From the NCBI GenBank assembly GCA_949752745.1, contig OX457029.1, forward strand, positions 44,502,500 through 44,566,499: 64,000 nt of DNA, read 5' to 3'. Source of the DNA: Protula sp. h YS-2021. Lineage: Eukaryota > Annelida > Polychaeta > Sabellida > Serpulidae. The position numbers and the translations under genes were made by a program. Each line of letters begins with the position of its first letter. The first letter of the stretch is position 1. Shown piece after piece: positions 47,900 to 60,125 of this stretch. Under the pieces are notes generated by a model that did no database searches, was not told where the DNA came from, and worked only from the letters and a program-made list of their open reading frames with translations.

Positions 47900-50670
47900 A
47901 AAGATCAGTTACATGTGATAAAAACTTTCGTTCGATTTTCCTTGCAGACAAAAAAACTCAAAACGAAACATTCTTTTTTATTAGCAATGACTATCCGCAC
48001 ACCATTAATTTTGTTGCTGCATTATAGTACTGAATTTGAAAAAAAAGTCTCCGGATTCTTTCGACGACCCGTCAGATATAATCTTCTTGTCATAGACTTT
48101 GACGAGTCAGTATAACTACCTTTCAACAAGCTTTCAAAAGGTTATAATTGTATGTTCTTTCCATACAGTGAAGACTTCAGTCAACTGAGGAGTTTGATTT
48201 TAAAAATAATGATGTGATACACATGGCGCGCAGCTGAGAGGCGTTTCGACCTATCAAATTTTTTTTTTCAGAATTGCTGTTTCTGTAACTGAAAATCAAA
48301 CCCAAAATCCGCTTGAAAGTTCAAAAATACCATTCCAAGGGAGATATTTACTGTGTATTTTTATTTTTTATATTTTTTTATTTATATATTGGTTCAAGTA
48401 AAGTTCACATAAAAACCAACGACTAGTTTCTGACAACATAAAGGGCATGCACAGAAGAGCAGATGGTATTTACATAGTCTATTGTCGACCGTACTACAGA
48501 GTATATCAGCCACAAAATGCAATTTGCTAAAAGAGAAGAGAATTTTTACAATGCGAAAAACAACGGTCGTCTGTCCATCTTGAGCACGCAATATCATATC
48601 ACTCACGTGCTCGTTATTGCTCTCAACAAATTTAAAGTACAAGCACACTACGTCATGCCATGGTGCCACATACTTTCTTTTCAAGTCACTTTTTAATAGT
48701 TCGCATTCACGAGACAACTTCGACCAAGTGTATTTTCTAAGGTCATAAAGGTGTTTTACTTTTTAACACTTGACAAGTCTTTGGCTTGCAAGAGTTATAT
48801 GAATTTGTGCGAGCAAAATTCGTCCTTTTTTTCTTCTTGACACTTTTTCCGATTTTTTGTGTCTTCTTCTTCTGTGACACTATGGGCCCTAGTACCATGA
48901 AACTTGGGACCTATGAAGAGCTTGATGTGAACGTGTGCATGTCACTTTTTATTTTCGTCTTCGATTTCGTTTTCTTTGTTAAAACGCCATGTGAAAAGCG
49001 TGTATTTTTGCAAGTAAATGCAGTGCATTTAACGTACATCACAGAACACAGTTGCTGAGCTTTGTGCGAGCTCTCACTGCGTAAATAGCTGATACGGCGT
49101 ATGCCCGCTCAGTCAATAAAACCTTAAGCCAACAAAAACCAAACACTACTCGGCATATAAGACGTATTCAAGCTGTGTTGTTTGCAATATATTATTCAAG
49201 AAATAACCCATTGAAGGAAGTATTTTTGCGTTTTAATTTTTGTCAAGTGTTTAACATTTGGCTAGCGAAATAAGGTTCTAGTTTCACTTTGCTTTTAAAC
49301 AAAAACGCAGTTGTGACGTAATCATTCCAGATCGACTATTCATTTCTTTTCTCTTTTTTCGAAACCGACATTTGGGTCGTCGACCCTTTGGATCAGAGAC
49401 CCTTTCTCCTCTGCAGAAAGGTAAATGAAAGAAAGAAAACATTTCTGTTTATTTTCACGTTTTACCCAGGGAGAAAAGGAGGCTGAGGAAATAGCTTGAA
49501 TAGTTACACAGTGGTACTACACGTCCAGTGTCAACTGAGCAGAAGCAAGTTATATTTGATTGTTCTATACAAACATAAAATTATAGCTGTATTTATTTTT
49601 TTCAAAGTGGACATGTCTATAACTTTTCTGGGAGACGGCTTCTTGCCTTCTCCACCCGTCTTAATTTTCACATATCAAGAATAAAAAAAAACACTCCTCT
49701 CCAACTGGCCCCAACACGAGAGGGGCGATGAAATGTACGTAGCTCGTAAGGCGGTGAGTCACGGAGTAAGCTGCTTCAGTATAGAGTGATAACAATGCAA
49801 GCAAACAAGTGTGGTAAGTTATTAAGACCTTTACATTTTTCAGCCATCGTGTCCCATCTCACCACAAGATTGTGTTTAGTTGACATTTTGCTGTAATGGT
49901 CTGGGTGGGTGTTGGGGTGAGGGTTACTTGATCTAGAAAAGGAGGTCCGATGCTTTTTCCTGCTTTACGTGTTCATAGATATCGATATTTGAAAGAATGA
50001 CCAGGTAAATATTTGGTCAGTCCGACACGTCGTTTCGCTTGGTCATACAAATTTACCCCCAAAGTGACTAAAATAAACGACGCAGCAAACGAGACGCTAA
50101 AATGACGTCGCAAAACGACCAAAACCGGCGTGGTTACAGTGAATTCATTACGATGTTGTTGCAGAGCGACTAAAATGACGCATTTATCTAAAAGCCATAC
50201 CCATGTAGCTTCCAGCTGTTATTTTTTCCGCCTGTAAACGTTGTAAATGGGATTTTAAAAGCAGTTATGTTAAAACTGACACACCCAAACTACGCCACAT
50301 GGACATCGATATTCGACGTCGCTTCGACGTTGCTTTGTGGTAGCAAAAAACCATTATCGCTCAAAGTGAAGTCATTTTGAAAAAGTACAGAAGAACCTCA
50401 AGTTCTAATGTAAGAAGGAAAAAGATTTTTGGTGGGATGTTGAATTTTTTCTCTCATTTTAGCCCCTAATTTAAATTTAATGCAGAAAATTCTCGTGTTT
50501 ATTTTTAGGTATCAAGGCGACACTGTTTTTACAGTGTGTATAGCGACGTCAAAACGTAAAAACAATTGACGTCCCTATGACAACACACTGAGGTCAGATT
50601 TCTTCCAGAAATGAAATTACGGTGACCAGATTAGGAAATTAAGGAAAGAGACGTCGCTATGTATCCGACC
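47900..50670. other. Non-coding stretch, no gene recognised
   Basis: Open frames up to 107 codons without family resemblance. From about 50020 to 50600 the sequence is dotted with GACGTCGC, CGACGTCG and AACGAC motifs, a GC-richer patch resembling the GACGTC-rich repeat at 62.9 kb but too worn to delimit. Confidence 0.45.
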
Positions 50671-50678
50671 GTTGCTCC

Positions 50679-51158
50679 GGGCAGATAGTTCCCTGGGCGA
50701 AAAGTTCTCACCTCCATTATATAAGTCCTATACCGTGACGTAATCCCTGATTGAGGGGTGAGAACTTTACAACTATTTACAACTTCCACAGTACACACGC
50801 CATTTTCTGACGAATACCTTGATCCATATTTTTATGAATTCACATCTGTTGTTTTATCTTTTATAGTTATGGGGTAAGATTAACTCCATTGTGTCGTATG
50901 ATAACTATTCAGTTTATGAAATCTGATCCCATTGAACAAGATGCTCCGTTTTAGCGCAGCTCAAAAATGTAGAGACCACTTTTAAGGGGATTAGTTTCAA
51001 GTTAATCCTATTTTGGCAAAATTTCAACACTACCCTGAAGTATTCAAGGCCACAATTGTAATTTGGTTTTAATGCTACTCGAAAAAGAGGAGACAGCGAA
51101 TCCAATTAATGTTAAAAAAACTCAGGGAGAACTATTCGCCCGGGGGGACTATCTGCCC
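50679..51158. mobile_element. 480-bp terminal-inverted-repeat element (MITE-like)
   Basis: The left end (50679-50712) reads GGGCAGATAGTTCCCTGGGC and on through GAAAAGTTCTCACC. The right end (51125-51158) is its reverse complement with a few differences (minus strand begins GGGCAGATAGTCCCCCCGGG). The arms are 34 bp. Immediately right of the element, at 51190-51225, further GAGAACT(T/A)TTCG motifs suggest a second partial copy or a rearranged end. There is no coding capacity beyond short frames. Target-site duplication not resolved. Confidence 0.65.
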
Positions 51159-51734
51159 ACAACACATTCGTGCTGGAATGCCGGTGAGAACTTTTCGACC
51201 AGTGAGAACTATTCGCCCTGAACACCGGCCAAACATATTGTGGAAAGAGACCGGTATAGGTGAATTAACTAACATACGTCATACTATAATAATAATAATA
51301 ATAAATAATATATTATAATACGCCATATATGTATACTGATTTTCAAAAATCTTGCAATTACAAACAATCTTGTTTGTGACTTGTTTAAATGGATAACGCA
51401 CAGGCAACTTTGGCTTATATCGACAAACGACAACAATCTTCTGTAGAACTTTTACGGGTTCTTTATTTTTCTTTAATATTCCTTACAAAAGATATATGTA
51501 TGGTAAATTTTAGACTGATTCTAGCTTAAAGTGGTGCGCTCTCCAAACATTGGAGTATTTACGGCCAGACGTTCTGATAAGTAACTACTGATATACTTAC
51601 GAACAAAAGAAAGTACGCAGCAAAATATTTCAATATCTTGAAAAATAAAAGTGTCTGGATTCTAAAATTTTGAACATAAGATTGTCTTCCAATTACTATT
51701 TCCAATTCAGTTAACACCTTTTTCAGGCATTACA

Positions 51735-52480
51735 GGTTTCAAATGGCAAAGGTGGCGAGTGCAACGGCGGCGATCAAGCACAAGCAATAACCAGATAAGG
51801 CAACTGAGAGTGGCAAGAAGACTAGCATAACTCGGAATAGGCGCACACAGACTATATAGGGCAATGGTACCATGTGCACGAAGACGCCGACTACGTGGGG
51901 GCGGTGCGCAAAATCACAGTGGCCCAATTGCAACTGGTTGCGAGCAGTGTTTTCTCGGTTCAGTTTACATCGACATTACGGTAGGTAGCGCGTTTATGAG
52001 AGAAGCGTTCCTTTCCCAAGTTGACAGCTTTGGAGGCGACTCGATCATGCTTTGGGGTGTAATGAAGTTCATCTGGAAGTCATTGACGGAAATCTGACCG
52101 CAATTCGGTATATCGACACCGTACTTACTGGGCAGGTGGCAATCTATGTCTAGCACAGCAATAACGCAATTTCTGCGCCAGATAACCCTAGACCATATGT
52201 TGCTACAGGCAGTCTACATTATCTGGCCCTACGTTACACAACCTGTTGCTATGGCCGCCATATTCTCTGAATATGAACCCACTGGAACATCTCTGGGATG
52301 TTCTGAACCGGAAAATCTTCTAAAGAAACCCTCTTCCGAGAAATTATGCAGAATTTCGACAATCGTTAATCAAATAGTGGCATCATTACTCAAAGTGCAG
52401 AATCCATCGACTCATTCGCTCAATGCAACGTAGAGTTCAATTCCTAACGTACGTGGGGCTCACACGCGATATTGACACAT
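51735..52480 (+). pseudogene. Decayed Tc1-like (DD34E) transposase
   Basis: Translated pieces in shifting frames match the Tc1 transposase order. An N-terminal remnant (about 51785-51905, IRQLRVARRLA then GAHRLYRAMVP) is followed by VFSRFSLHRHYGR (near 51947), VDSFGGDSIMLWGVM (near 52019), LTAIRYIDTVLTG (near 52100), PDNPRPYVAT (Asp codon 52181), MNPLEHLWDVLNRK (52273 on; Glu codon 52284) and IHRLIRSMQRRV (near 52401). The Asp-to-Glu distance is 103 nt, two short of the 105 expected for 34 intervening residues. The region around the first catalytic Asp (normally in an FSDES-type motif) has lost those codons. Multiple stops and frameshifts make it inactive. Flanking TIRs were not found. Family call is confident; subfamily is not. 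Confidence 0.85.
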
Positions 52481-52484
52481 TACT

Positions 52485-54725
52485 TAGTTGATTGTACTTC
52501 GTGAACAACATATCTCAAAATCTCAAATGGCTTGTCTTCAAACGACATTATCTCAAAAATGAAATACAGTGCAGTTTTAGTTTTTCAGCTTTTATGACAT
52601 CTTGATACAATTAAATTTTGTCGAATATTTCAATTAACCACAGTTGACAGTAGTGGGAATACAAAACTTGAAATACTTTGTAAACTTTGTTTTGTTCGTC
52701 CGTTAACAATGCTACTTCAAGCAGTAATTTTGAGCTTCACAGCAAACTCGAACATAGTTACGAGACAACATGCATATTGCATACATTTTGGCGCCTAATC
52801 ATAATGAAAAATTACTTTGGATGCCAAACCAATATTGTTTATGCCACACATTGGCGCAGTTTTTATTCCCAGGTTGATAAAATCATGTTTGCACACGGTT
52901 AATTATGAGACTGAACTGAGAAGCTAAATAACTAAATTAAGACAATTGCACATTGGTGCCAGTTATTTATAGATGAAACCGGAGAAAGTTCCTTCATTGC
53001 TTTGAAAATAAAATTACAGCAGGTAAGTTACTTACTGATAAATTTGATCATCTTTCGTAGTTGCTATTTTGGTTTAAGTACGCCCCAAGTAACATTTTCG
53101 CTATAAAACAAAACAGAGCCAGAACGTAGAAAACTGTAATTGGTGTGTGGTACAGGAGGATTTTAACATAAGCAATAAGACACTGTGATGTAGAAAGCAC
53201 AAAGCTGAAATATACACGGATTACTCAAAGGTCAATGAAATGTACATTTATGGAGATAACGCCTTGTGTGATTCGATAATGAGCAATTACTTCACTGATC
53301 CGAACTTATGAGGAATAAAATATTAGCAGGAATACATATTAAATCTACATGTTTCACTGTGTTTTGGGTCAGCCCAATATAAACTTATCGCGTGATAAAA
53401 CTTATTATGTTTCAGAAGGTGGGGTGCATGTGCGTCAATAACTCGCAACAGACCTTGATAGGATTTGATTAAGTATAAAATGCATTAATAGTTCTGCTCG
53501 TCCTACTCTCCGGTGATGAGACTTGTCTCAATTACCATTTACAGGCAACGCGGTCAGTATAACATATAGTCCCCAGTCACGCGCGCAGTGATGAACGAGA
53601 CAGGTCAGGCGTTCATAAAAAAGTAACCCTAGGTAATGTGTGCCAAGGTGGATATTTGAAGACAAAAAAAGCGTTGAACTGCGTTACACCTGAACTTAAA
53701 ACAATCCATTTTAGGGACTTTCTTTGACGATTTGTAGCTGAGAGGGGACAACCTCGACTCTATGCAAGCTAGGTTACTATGACATAATCACTTTTTTCAT
53801 AATAAAAGTATTAAGTCTTACAAAAATCCATGAATTTTTCATGTCGCAACTGTATGTACAAGTTATCTACTAACCTGCTTTGCTCAGGACCATTGTAGGC
53901 AACAGATTGGATAAGGTTAGAACTAATCTTACAGTCCACTTTTTAAGACTGTTGGATTCCAATGCGTAGGCCACAGCAGGGTAAACCCACAAGTACAACA
54001 TCATACTTCAAAGTGGATTTAATTAATGGTGCGGAAGAGTAACAAAATTCTGTAAACAATCTTTCTTGATGGTGCTTTCTATATTTTATTCATGTTTACT
54101 TTTAAAAGTATTTATATTTTCTAAAAGTAATACATATATGTTATAAACTGAAGTCATTGCAATTAATGTTACCATATGTAATATGTAGGCAACTATAAGT
54201 ACAACAATATAGCGTTTGGATATACTCATTTTGAAAACAATACAAAGTGCTATTACACTTGGGGATTTTCAATCCATTAGTTTATTGCTTTCGTACTACT
54301 CGGTAAATTGTTTCCGTATGTTTCCTTTTTCCCGCCAAAACTTTGTCATGCGAACTCCTCTGAGACTTCTAGGGTTAGGACAACCAAATTTGGCAGAGAC
54401 ACAATGTAGGATGTATAACTGGCTCATTTTTAAACAAATTCATTAACATTTAATATGTAAAAATGGACATTGAAATATTGCCACTTACGCATTAAAAGAC
54501 AGGCAAACGCTTTGCTTTCGCTGTTAAAGGGACTGTTATGTTATCAGCATAGGCGTATTGATCGCCCGACTCTGTACAATGAGAGCGAATACAGTACTTG
54601 TGTGCAAGCTGAAGCTGACTGCAGCGTCTGGGTTTTTCCCAATTGCTAAGAGGGATGAAATTTGGCTCACTGACAGAGGGTGATTAGACGTCGTAATATC
54701 GCATTTTTTAACCATGAGCCTAGAA
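52485..54725. other. Non-coding stretch, no gene recognised
   Basis: AT-rich sequence with open frames of at most 76 codons. Near 54640-54720 the wording (GATGAAATTTGGCTCAC) joins the composite repeat families that dominate the next 8 kb. Confidence 0.5.
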
Positions 54726-54727
54726 AA

Positions 54728-55501
54728 CGACCCTTTGGACCTAAAAGACGACATGTCAGAGGTACCTCAGTGACCTTGACCTCATCGGTCATGGTCAAGG
54801 TCGAAAACCGGAAGTTGGTCAAAGTATAAAAACCGTGAGTTGACCATTATCTCGAAAATGGTTAGAGATAGAGCGATTTTGGGCTTATTTTCGACTGTTT
54901 GGGCCCAAAAGACTATTATATGTAAGAAGTACCTCGGGGACTTTGACCTCGGTCATGCTCAGTGTCGAAAACCGGAAGTTTACCATTATCTCGAAAACGG
55001 TTAGAGATAGAGCGATTTTGAGCTTAGTTTCGATCCCAAAAGACGACATTAAGAGGTACCTCGGTGACCTTGATCTTCTCGGTCATGGTCAAGATAAAAA
55101 ACCGGAAGTTGACCATTATCTCGAAAACGGTTAGAGATAGAGCGATTTTTAAACTTATTCTCGACCCTTTGGGCCTTAAAGACTATATGTCAGAGGTACC
55201 TCGGTTACCTTGACCTCCTCGGCCATGGTCAATATAAAAATTGGCCGTTATCTCGTAAACGGTCAGAGATGGAGCGAGTTTGAGCTTATTTTCGACACTT
55301 TGGGCTAAAAGACTATATGTGAGAGATACCTCGGTGACCTTGACCAGCTCGGTCATGGTGACGGTGAAAAACCGGTTGACCAGTATCTTGAAAACGGGTA
55401 GCAGTAGATCTATTTTAAAGTTATTTCGACCATTTCAGCCTAAAAAGCGTTATGTAAAAGGTACCTCGATGATCTTGACCATTTTGGTCATGCTCAGTGT
55501 C
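54728..55501 (+). repeat. 133-bp tandem array, left part
   Basis: Five to six units with a period of about 133 bp; the block GTTAGAGATAGAGCGATTTT or variants falls at about 54861, 54998, 55131, 55264 and 55398. Each unit also carries GAGGTACCTCGGTGACCTTG, TCGGTCATGGTCAAGGTC, AAACCGGAAGTTGACCATTA and a TTTCGACCCTTTGG-type block. The array stops abruptly at about 55501 and resumes at 57410. The same unit reappears at 58680-59190 and 61185-61335. Non-coding. Confidence 0.85.
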
Positions 55502-57409
55502 CACAAGACTGTCAAGTGCGAGTGGCCCAGTTGAGGATTCAGTCTTGTGTCTCTTGGAAAATGGCAAGACAGTCTGATCTGGTTGAATGTTTTTTATAAT
55601 AAATTATGCTGAAATTATGAAAATGTCTGAATATTTGTAATAAATGGGAAAATGCAGACACAGGAATTTTACTAGGAACTTGTTATTATATTTAAACAGA
55701 AGTCAAATGTAAAAATTAAAAAAAAGTCCTTTCTTTTATAACTTATCTTGGGCTTTGTTTCAAGTGAGTATTAAAATGTGGAACGCCCTATCCAGAACAC
55801 GATATTTGTCAAATAACAATATATATGTAAAACAGGAATTTTTCTCCAATTTGTTTTTAAAATCAAACAGAAGTGGAACTCCAAAATTTAAATAACGCCT
55901 TTTTTATATGCACTTATTCCGAACCTATAGTTGCAAACGCTTAATTACTTAAACGTGGATACAGCTTTTGGAACACCCTATCCAGGGTGGTACTAGGCCA
56001 GCGCTTAATTAAAAATCAATAAATAATTGGGTGAGGAATATCCAGAACCTGGATAGCTTGTACTGAGAGGCTTACTCCAAATGCCCTGGAAAACTTCAAA
56101 CCGGGGTTTCGTCAAAAATTAATTCTAACTGGCGTGGGAAAAATGAAAAAGAGGCTACTGACGGACCGTGTCCGTCATTTGTTCCTTTGAGGTTTTGTCC
56201 AGGATAGTACTCACCATTATTTACAGTAGCATCACAAAATTTGGACATGTGCAACGTTAAGAGTTGACAGGTTTTGATCTTTGACATTGGCAGTGTTTCC
56301 TTGACCTGTGAAATTCTGTGGTGGCCAGTATTCAGCATCTATTAATCATATCATCTTATCGCCCACCCGGAAAATATCATATTTTGCGGTCAGAGAATTG
56401 ATTTGTACACGTATGCACAAATTACAAGTTTCTTGCATTATCGCCCACTTAAAAATGATAGGAGACACCAAATATTCAAAGCGGTTACATTACAAAAATG
56501 AATGTTTTACACTATGTTCCTATTATCGCCCACAAAAATAATATCATATTTCTCACATTTACGGGTCACAGAATCGATTCCTGCACTTTTACAGCATAAA
56601 TTACAACTTTCGTGCATTATCGCCCCTTACAAATCATCAAAGATATCCATAACTAATCTTTAAAACGGTGAAGTTAACAAAGGAAATGTTTTGCACTTTG
56701 TTTTCTATTATCGCCAACCCGACAAATATCCTATTTCTCGTATTTTTAGGTTATAGAATAGATCCCTGCACTTTTAAATCAGAAATTACAACTTTCTTTC
56801 ATTATCGCCCATTTAAAAATGATCGGAGACACCCATAGCTAATACTTAAAACGGTGACATTGACAAAAGAATTGTTTTGTACTATGTTCCTTATTATCAC
56901 TCAATATTCCCTATTATCGCCCGCCCGAAAATATCTTATTTATCATATTTTCGGGTCATAGAATTGATTCTTGCACTTTTAAACCGAAAATTACAACTTT
57001 CTTGCATTATCGGCCAAAGGTTCCTATTATCGCCCTCTTGAAAAATGTCATAGAAGTGACCAGCTGACAACAAAGTTACTGAAATCATTCAAACCATATC
57101 AGAAGTACTTGCATGTGAAATATTTTGCCCCTGGACAAACTGGAACTTTGCTTTTTTGAGAAAAAAATGGAAATTTACAAATTTTTAAAAGTTGCACATT
57201 TTAAAGCTCAGTAGCTTCAAAAATAAGTCGAAATTAAAATTAAATAAAAAAAAAAATAATGCAATAAAGGATTAAGAACTCGTATTAAAAATTTGGTAAT
57301 AATGGGATAAAAAATATTCCACTTTAACCATCGCGGGTGTGACAGACGGACGGACGGACGACAATTGCCCGCATCTGTATAGCCCTGTTGGCTGAAAAGT
57401 CAACTGGGC
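55502..57409 (+). mobile_element. Putative 1.9-kb pearl/Helentron-like element inserted in the 133-bp array
   Basis: The left end holds a 10-bp inverted repeat, CACAAGACTG (55502-55511) and CAGTCTTGTG (55540-55549), with GGCCCAGTTGA between. The right end holds an AGCCCTGTTG/CAACTGGGCT hairpin (about 57381-57410), whose last part (TCAACTGGGCT) also pairs with GGCCCAGTTGA at the left end. Inside are four diverged units of about 165-205 bp starting near 56354, 56521, 56706 and 56911 (TATTATCGCCCAC..., ending by about 57050), then (ACGG)n at 57342-57358. Tandem core, ACGG microsatellite and 3' hairpin are the plan of pearl-type non-autonomous Helentrons. No Rep/helicase is encoded. Its exact ends rest on the interrupted flanking array. 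Confidence 0.55.
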
Positions 57410-57560
57410 TAAAAACCGGAAGTTCCAAAAACGGTTAGAGGTAGTGCGATTTTAAGCTTACTTTCGGCAGTTTGGGCCTAAAAGAGAAGATAAGGGAAGG
57501 AGTATCTTGGTGACCTTCACCTGCTCGTTCATGGTCAGTTCTGAATTTTACGAGTTCAGG
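57410..57560 (+). repeat. 133-bp tandem array, right part (one unit)
   Basis: Resumes with AAAACCGGAAGTT, AAAACGGTTAGAGGTAGTGC, TTTCGGCAGTTTGGGCCTAA and GGTGACCTTCACCTGCTCG. This is the piece of a unit expected to follow the truncated one that ends at about 55501. It shows that the intervening 1.9 kb is an insertion. Confidence 0.75.
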
Positions 57561-57564
57561 ATCG

Positions 57565-58135
57565 TATCTTTTGTGGCTACTGAGTAGCGAAAACGGTATA
57601 TTTTATATTTTTGTTTGCACTAAATGCTTGCACTATGTCATGTATAGAATGACATAAACAACACCCACGTGGCAAACTTCACGAGTAATTAGTGACACGT
57701 AAAAGTCTACTTTCTGAAGACAAAATGTCTCTTTTGCTTGTGGTTTTTTCTTAATGTGTCCAGCATTATAGTATGTTTAAATTGCTTGTAAAAAGGGTCT
57801 GATTTATGTATTTATGTACTTTCTTGGTGTAATTAGGTTCGTATTAAAAAGCGATTTTTATCTTTTTTCTCCGCAAATGGTTAACGCTGATCTCGTCAAA
57901 AATGCGAATAGCTACAAATTCGAAACGCTACAGGAGTATCGGAGGATATCAATTCTGGCTCTGGGCGAAATGTTGAGAAAAAGGTGCCTCAGAAGTTGTG
58001 TTTTATCGATAATCATTTTACACCACACATCAACGATAACAAGAACCTATTTCTCAAAGGCGAACATTTGGCCAAAAATAATATTTAAAAAATCACATTC
58101 GAGAGAGAATTTTAGAAACTTCTCAGCCTAGTTCC
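57565..58135. other. Non-coding stretch, no gene recognised
   Basis: A 105-codon plus-strand frame (57814-58131) has no recognisable domain, signal peptide or membrane segment pattern and abuts a repeat, so I treat it as chance. Confidence 0.45.
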
Positions 58136-58136
58136 T

Positions 58137-59190
58137 ACTTGCAAAGTTCGTTTGCAACTGGGTACAAGTTTGAAGATTTTCTCGAAGTTTCTGCCACCTT
58201 TTTCTTCTTTTTTCTTCTCTCTCTTTTTCCATTTGGATGGTTTCCAGAAAATTCCTACAGTTTTTGACAGAGGGAGATGACGGGGTGATGTAGGGGGTGA
58301 TGAAGTCTCGTTGAATCAGCAAATTTTTGACCTTTCGAAGGTCAAGGTCAAATTGAGGTCAAAGATATTTTTTCCATAAAATGGTTTCCAGAAAACTCCT
58401 CTGCGTTTGAGTCATCGGAGCTTTATATTTATATAGACAATCTTGATGAAACTGCAAATATTTTAGACCTTGGTCTCAAAGGTCAAGGTCGAAAGTGAGG
58501 TCAAAATACTTTTTGAAACGCCTATTAATCACGAAAAGTAGCCTTAAAGGTGCTCAAATCCCAGTTTAAACGCATAAAACGTACTCACTAGGGGGTATAC
58601 TTTCATCACGAATCTTGGTCTTGAAGGTCAAGGTCAAAGGTCACGTTACCTCATGTGCCGTTAACGATAGGCTGACTTATCTCGAAAACTATTAGAGAGA
58701 GCGTGATTCTGAGCTCATTTTCCACCCTTTCTGCCTAAACAACGTTACATAAGAGGTCCCTCGGTTACCTTGTCCTTCTGGGTCACGGTCAAGTTCAAAA
58801 ACCGGAAGTTGACTATTATCTTGAAAACGGTTAGAGATAGAGCGATTTTGAGCTCATTTTCGACCCTTTGGAACTAAACAACGTTACATAAGAGGTACCT
58901 CGGTGGCCTTGACCTTCTGGGTCACGGTCAAGGTCAAAACCCGGAAGCTGACTATTATCTCGAAAACTGTTAGAGAGAGAGCGATTTTGAGCTTATGTTC
59001 GACCCTTTGCGCTTAAACGACGTTAAATAAAAGGCATCTCGGTGACCTTGACCTTCTCGGTTAAGGTCACGGTCAAAAACCATTATCTTGAAAACGGGTT
59101 AGAGATTATGGGCTCATATTATCCCGCTGGGCCAAAACGACGACAAAGAAGATGTACTGCGTGACTTTGATTTTCTCGGTCATAATTTAA
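58137..59190 (+). repeat. Composite repeat, copy 1 (AGGTCA-rich block plus 133-bp-type units)
   Basis: The first half (58137-58670) has pyrimidine-rich TTTCTTCTTTTTTCTTCTC, GTTTCCAGAAAA(C/T)TCCT, and AGGTCA half-sites in clusters (58339-58361, 58480-58503, 58625-58643). The second half (58680-59190) is about four units of the GTTAGAGATAGAGCGATTTT family with a period near 138 bp. The same two-part arrangement, in the same order, is found at 60660-61340, so the composite behaves as one repeated entity. Confidence 0.75.
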
Positions 59191-59194
59191 TACA

Positions 59195-60120
59195 AATATT
59201 TTCCTTATTGGTTTTTGCAAGTGGGTCAATCCATTAGTTAACAGAATTCGGTCTAGTTTGTTAATGAGCCTGTGATATATCTACTTGTTTCTTTTGTTTA
59301 TTGAAAGTTTCTATTTTATGCCCGTGGTGTTCACTTGAAAGTGTTCGTTTTGCAAAGTAAGTAATTTTTGTTCTCAAAAGCAACTATCAAACCACACACG
59401 TTAAGAAAGATTTTTGTGTTATTTTTGCACTAATTAAATTATCTATTTGTTCTGTAGTAATTATTTCCTTTATTGTTTTTTGGAGTATAACAGGCGATAC
59501 CAGGTGGTATTATTGATGGAATAAACGGTGTTTGTACATGATGGTTCACTTATACAGAATATTTTCATTTTCCCCAAAGTGCACAACTACAAACACACAA
59601 ATAGGGTTCATTTGGTATGTAAATTTTTGCCATGGGTAGTGCAGTAAAATCCAGCTAATGGACTTTTTTTCTTATACTGCGGCTTTTATTCCCTTACTGC
59701 TATTACCACTGTGTTTTTATTTGCTTTTACGGCTTAATTGTTATATAGCACAATGTCGTTATTGTAAAATAAACCTTTCATCTCATGGAGTTCTTGTAAA
59801 AAAATTACTCTGGTCTGATGCATGTAAAGTTCAGATTTGATCTTTAGCACACATAACGCACTGGTTCACAAATAGCTTACAATGACCTTGCATGAGAGCA
59901 TTGTGGATATGGGCAGTGAGTCACGAAGTCTCGATCAAATGTGTTGGTTTCTGATCGGAAATTTTAAACGCATTTAGAAATTGCCTATGAAGGTCGTATG
60001 CAAATTTTTGGAAATCAGTTGTTTGAACTGTTTGAGATCTTGGGGATTTTTGTTTGAAAAAGAACAAAAATTTTATATTAATGAATTCAAAAGAAACACA
60101 CCGAAAACCAGTAACAGATA
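59195..60120. other. Non-coding stretch, no gene recognised
   Basis: AT-rich sequence between the two composite repeats, with open frames up to 101 codons (59921-60226, minus, overlapping the tRNA-like sequence) and no recognisable protein. Confidence 0.45.
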
Positions 60121-60125
60121 AAACT

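Noticed and set aside
57814..58131. 105-codon plus-strand frame
   Set aside because: No domain or motif; lies between repeats and ends at the boundary of composite repeat copy 1.
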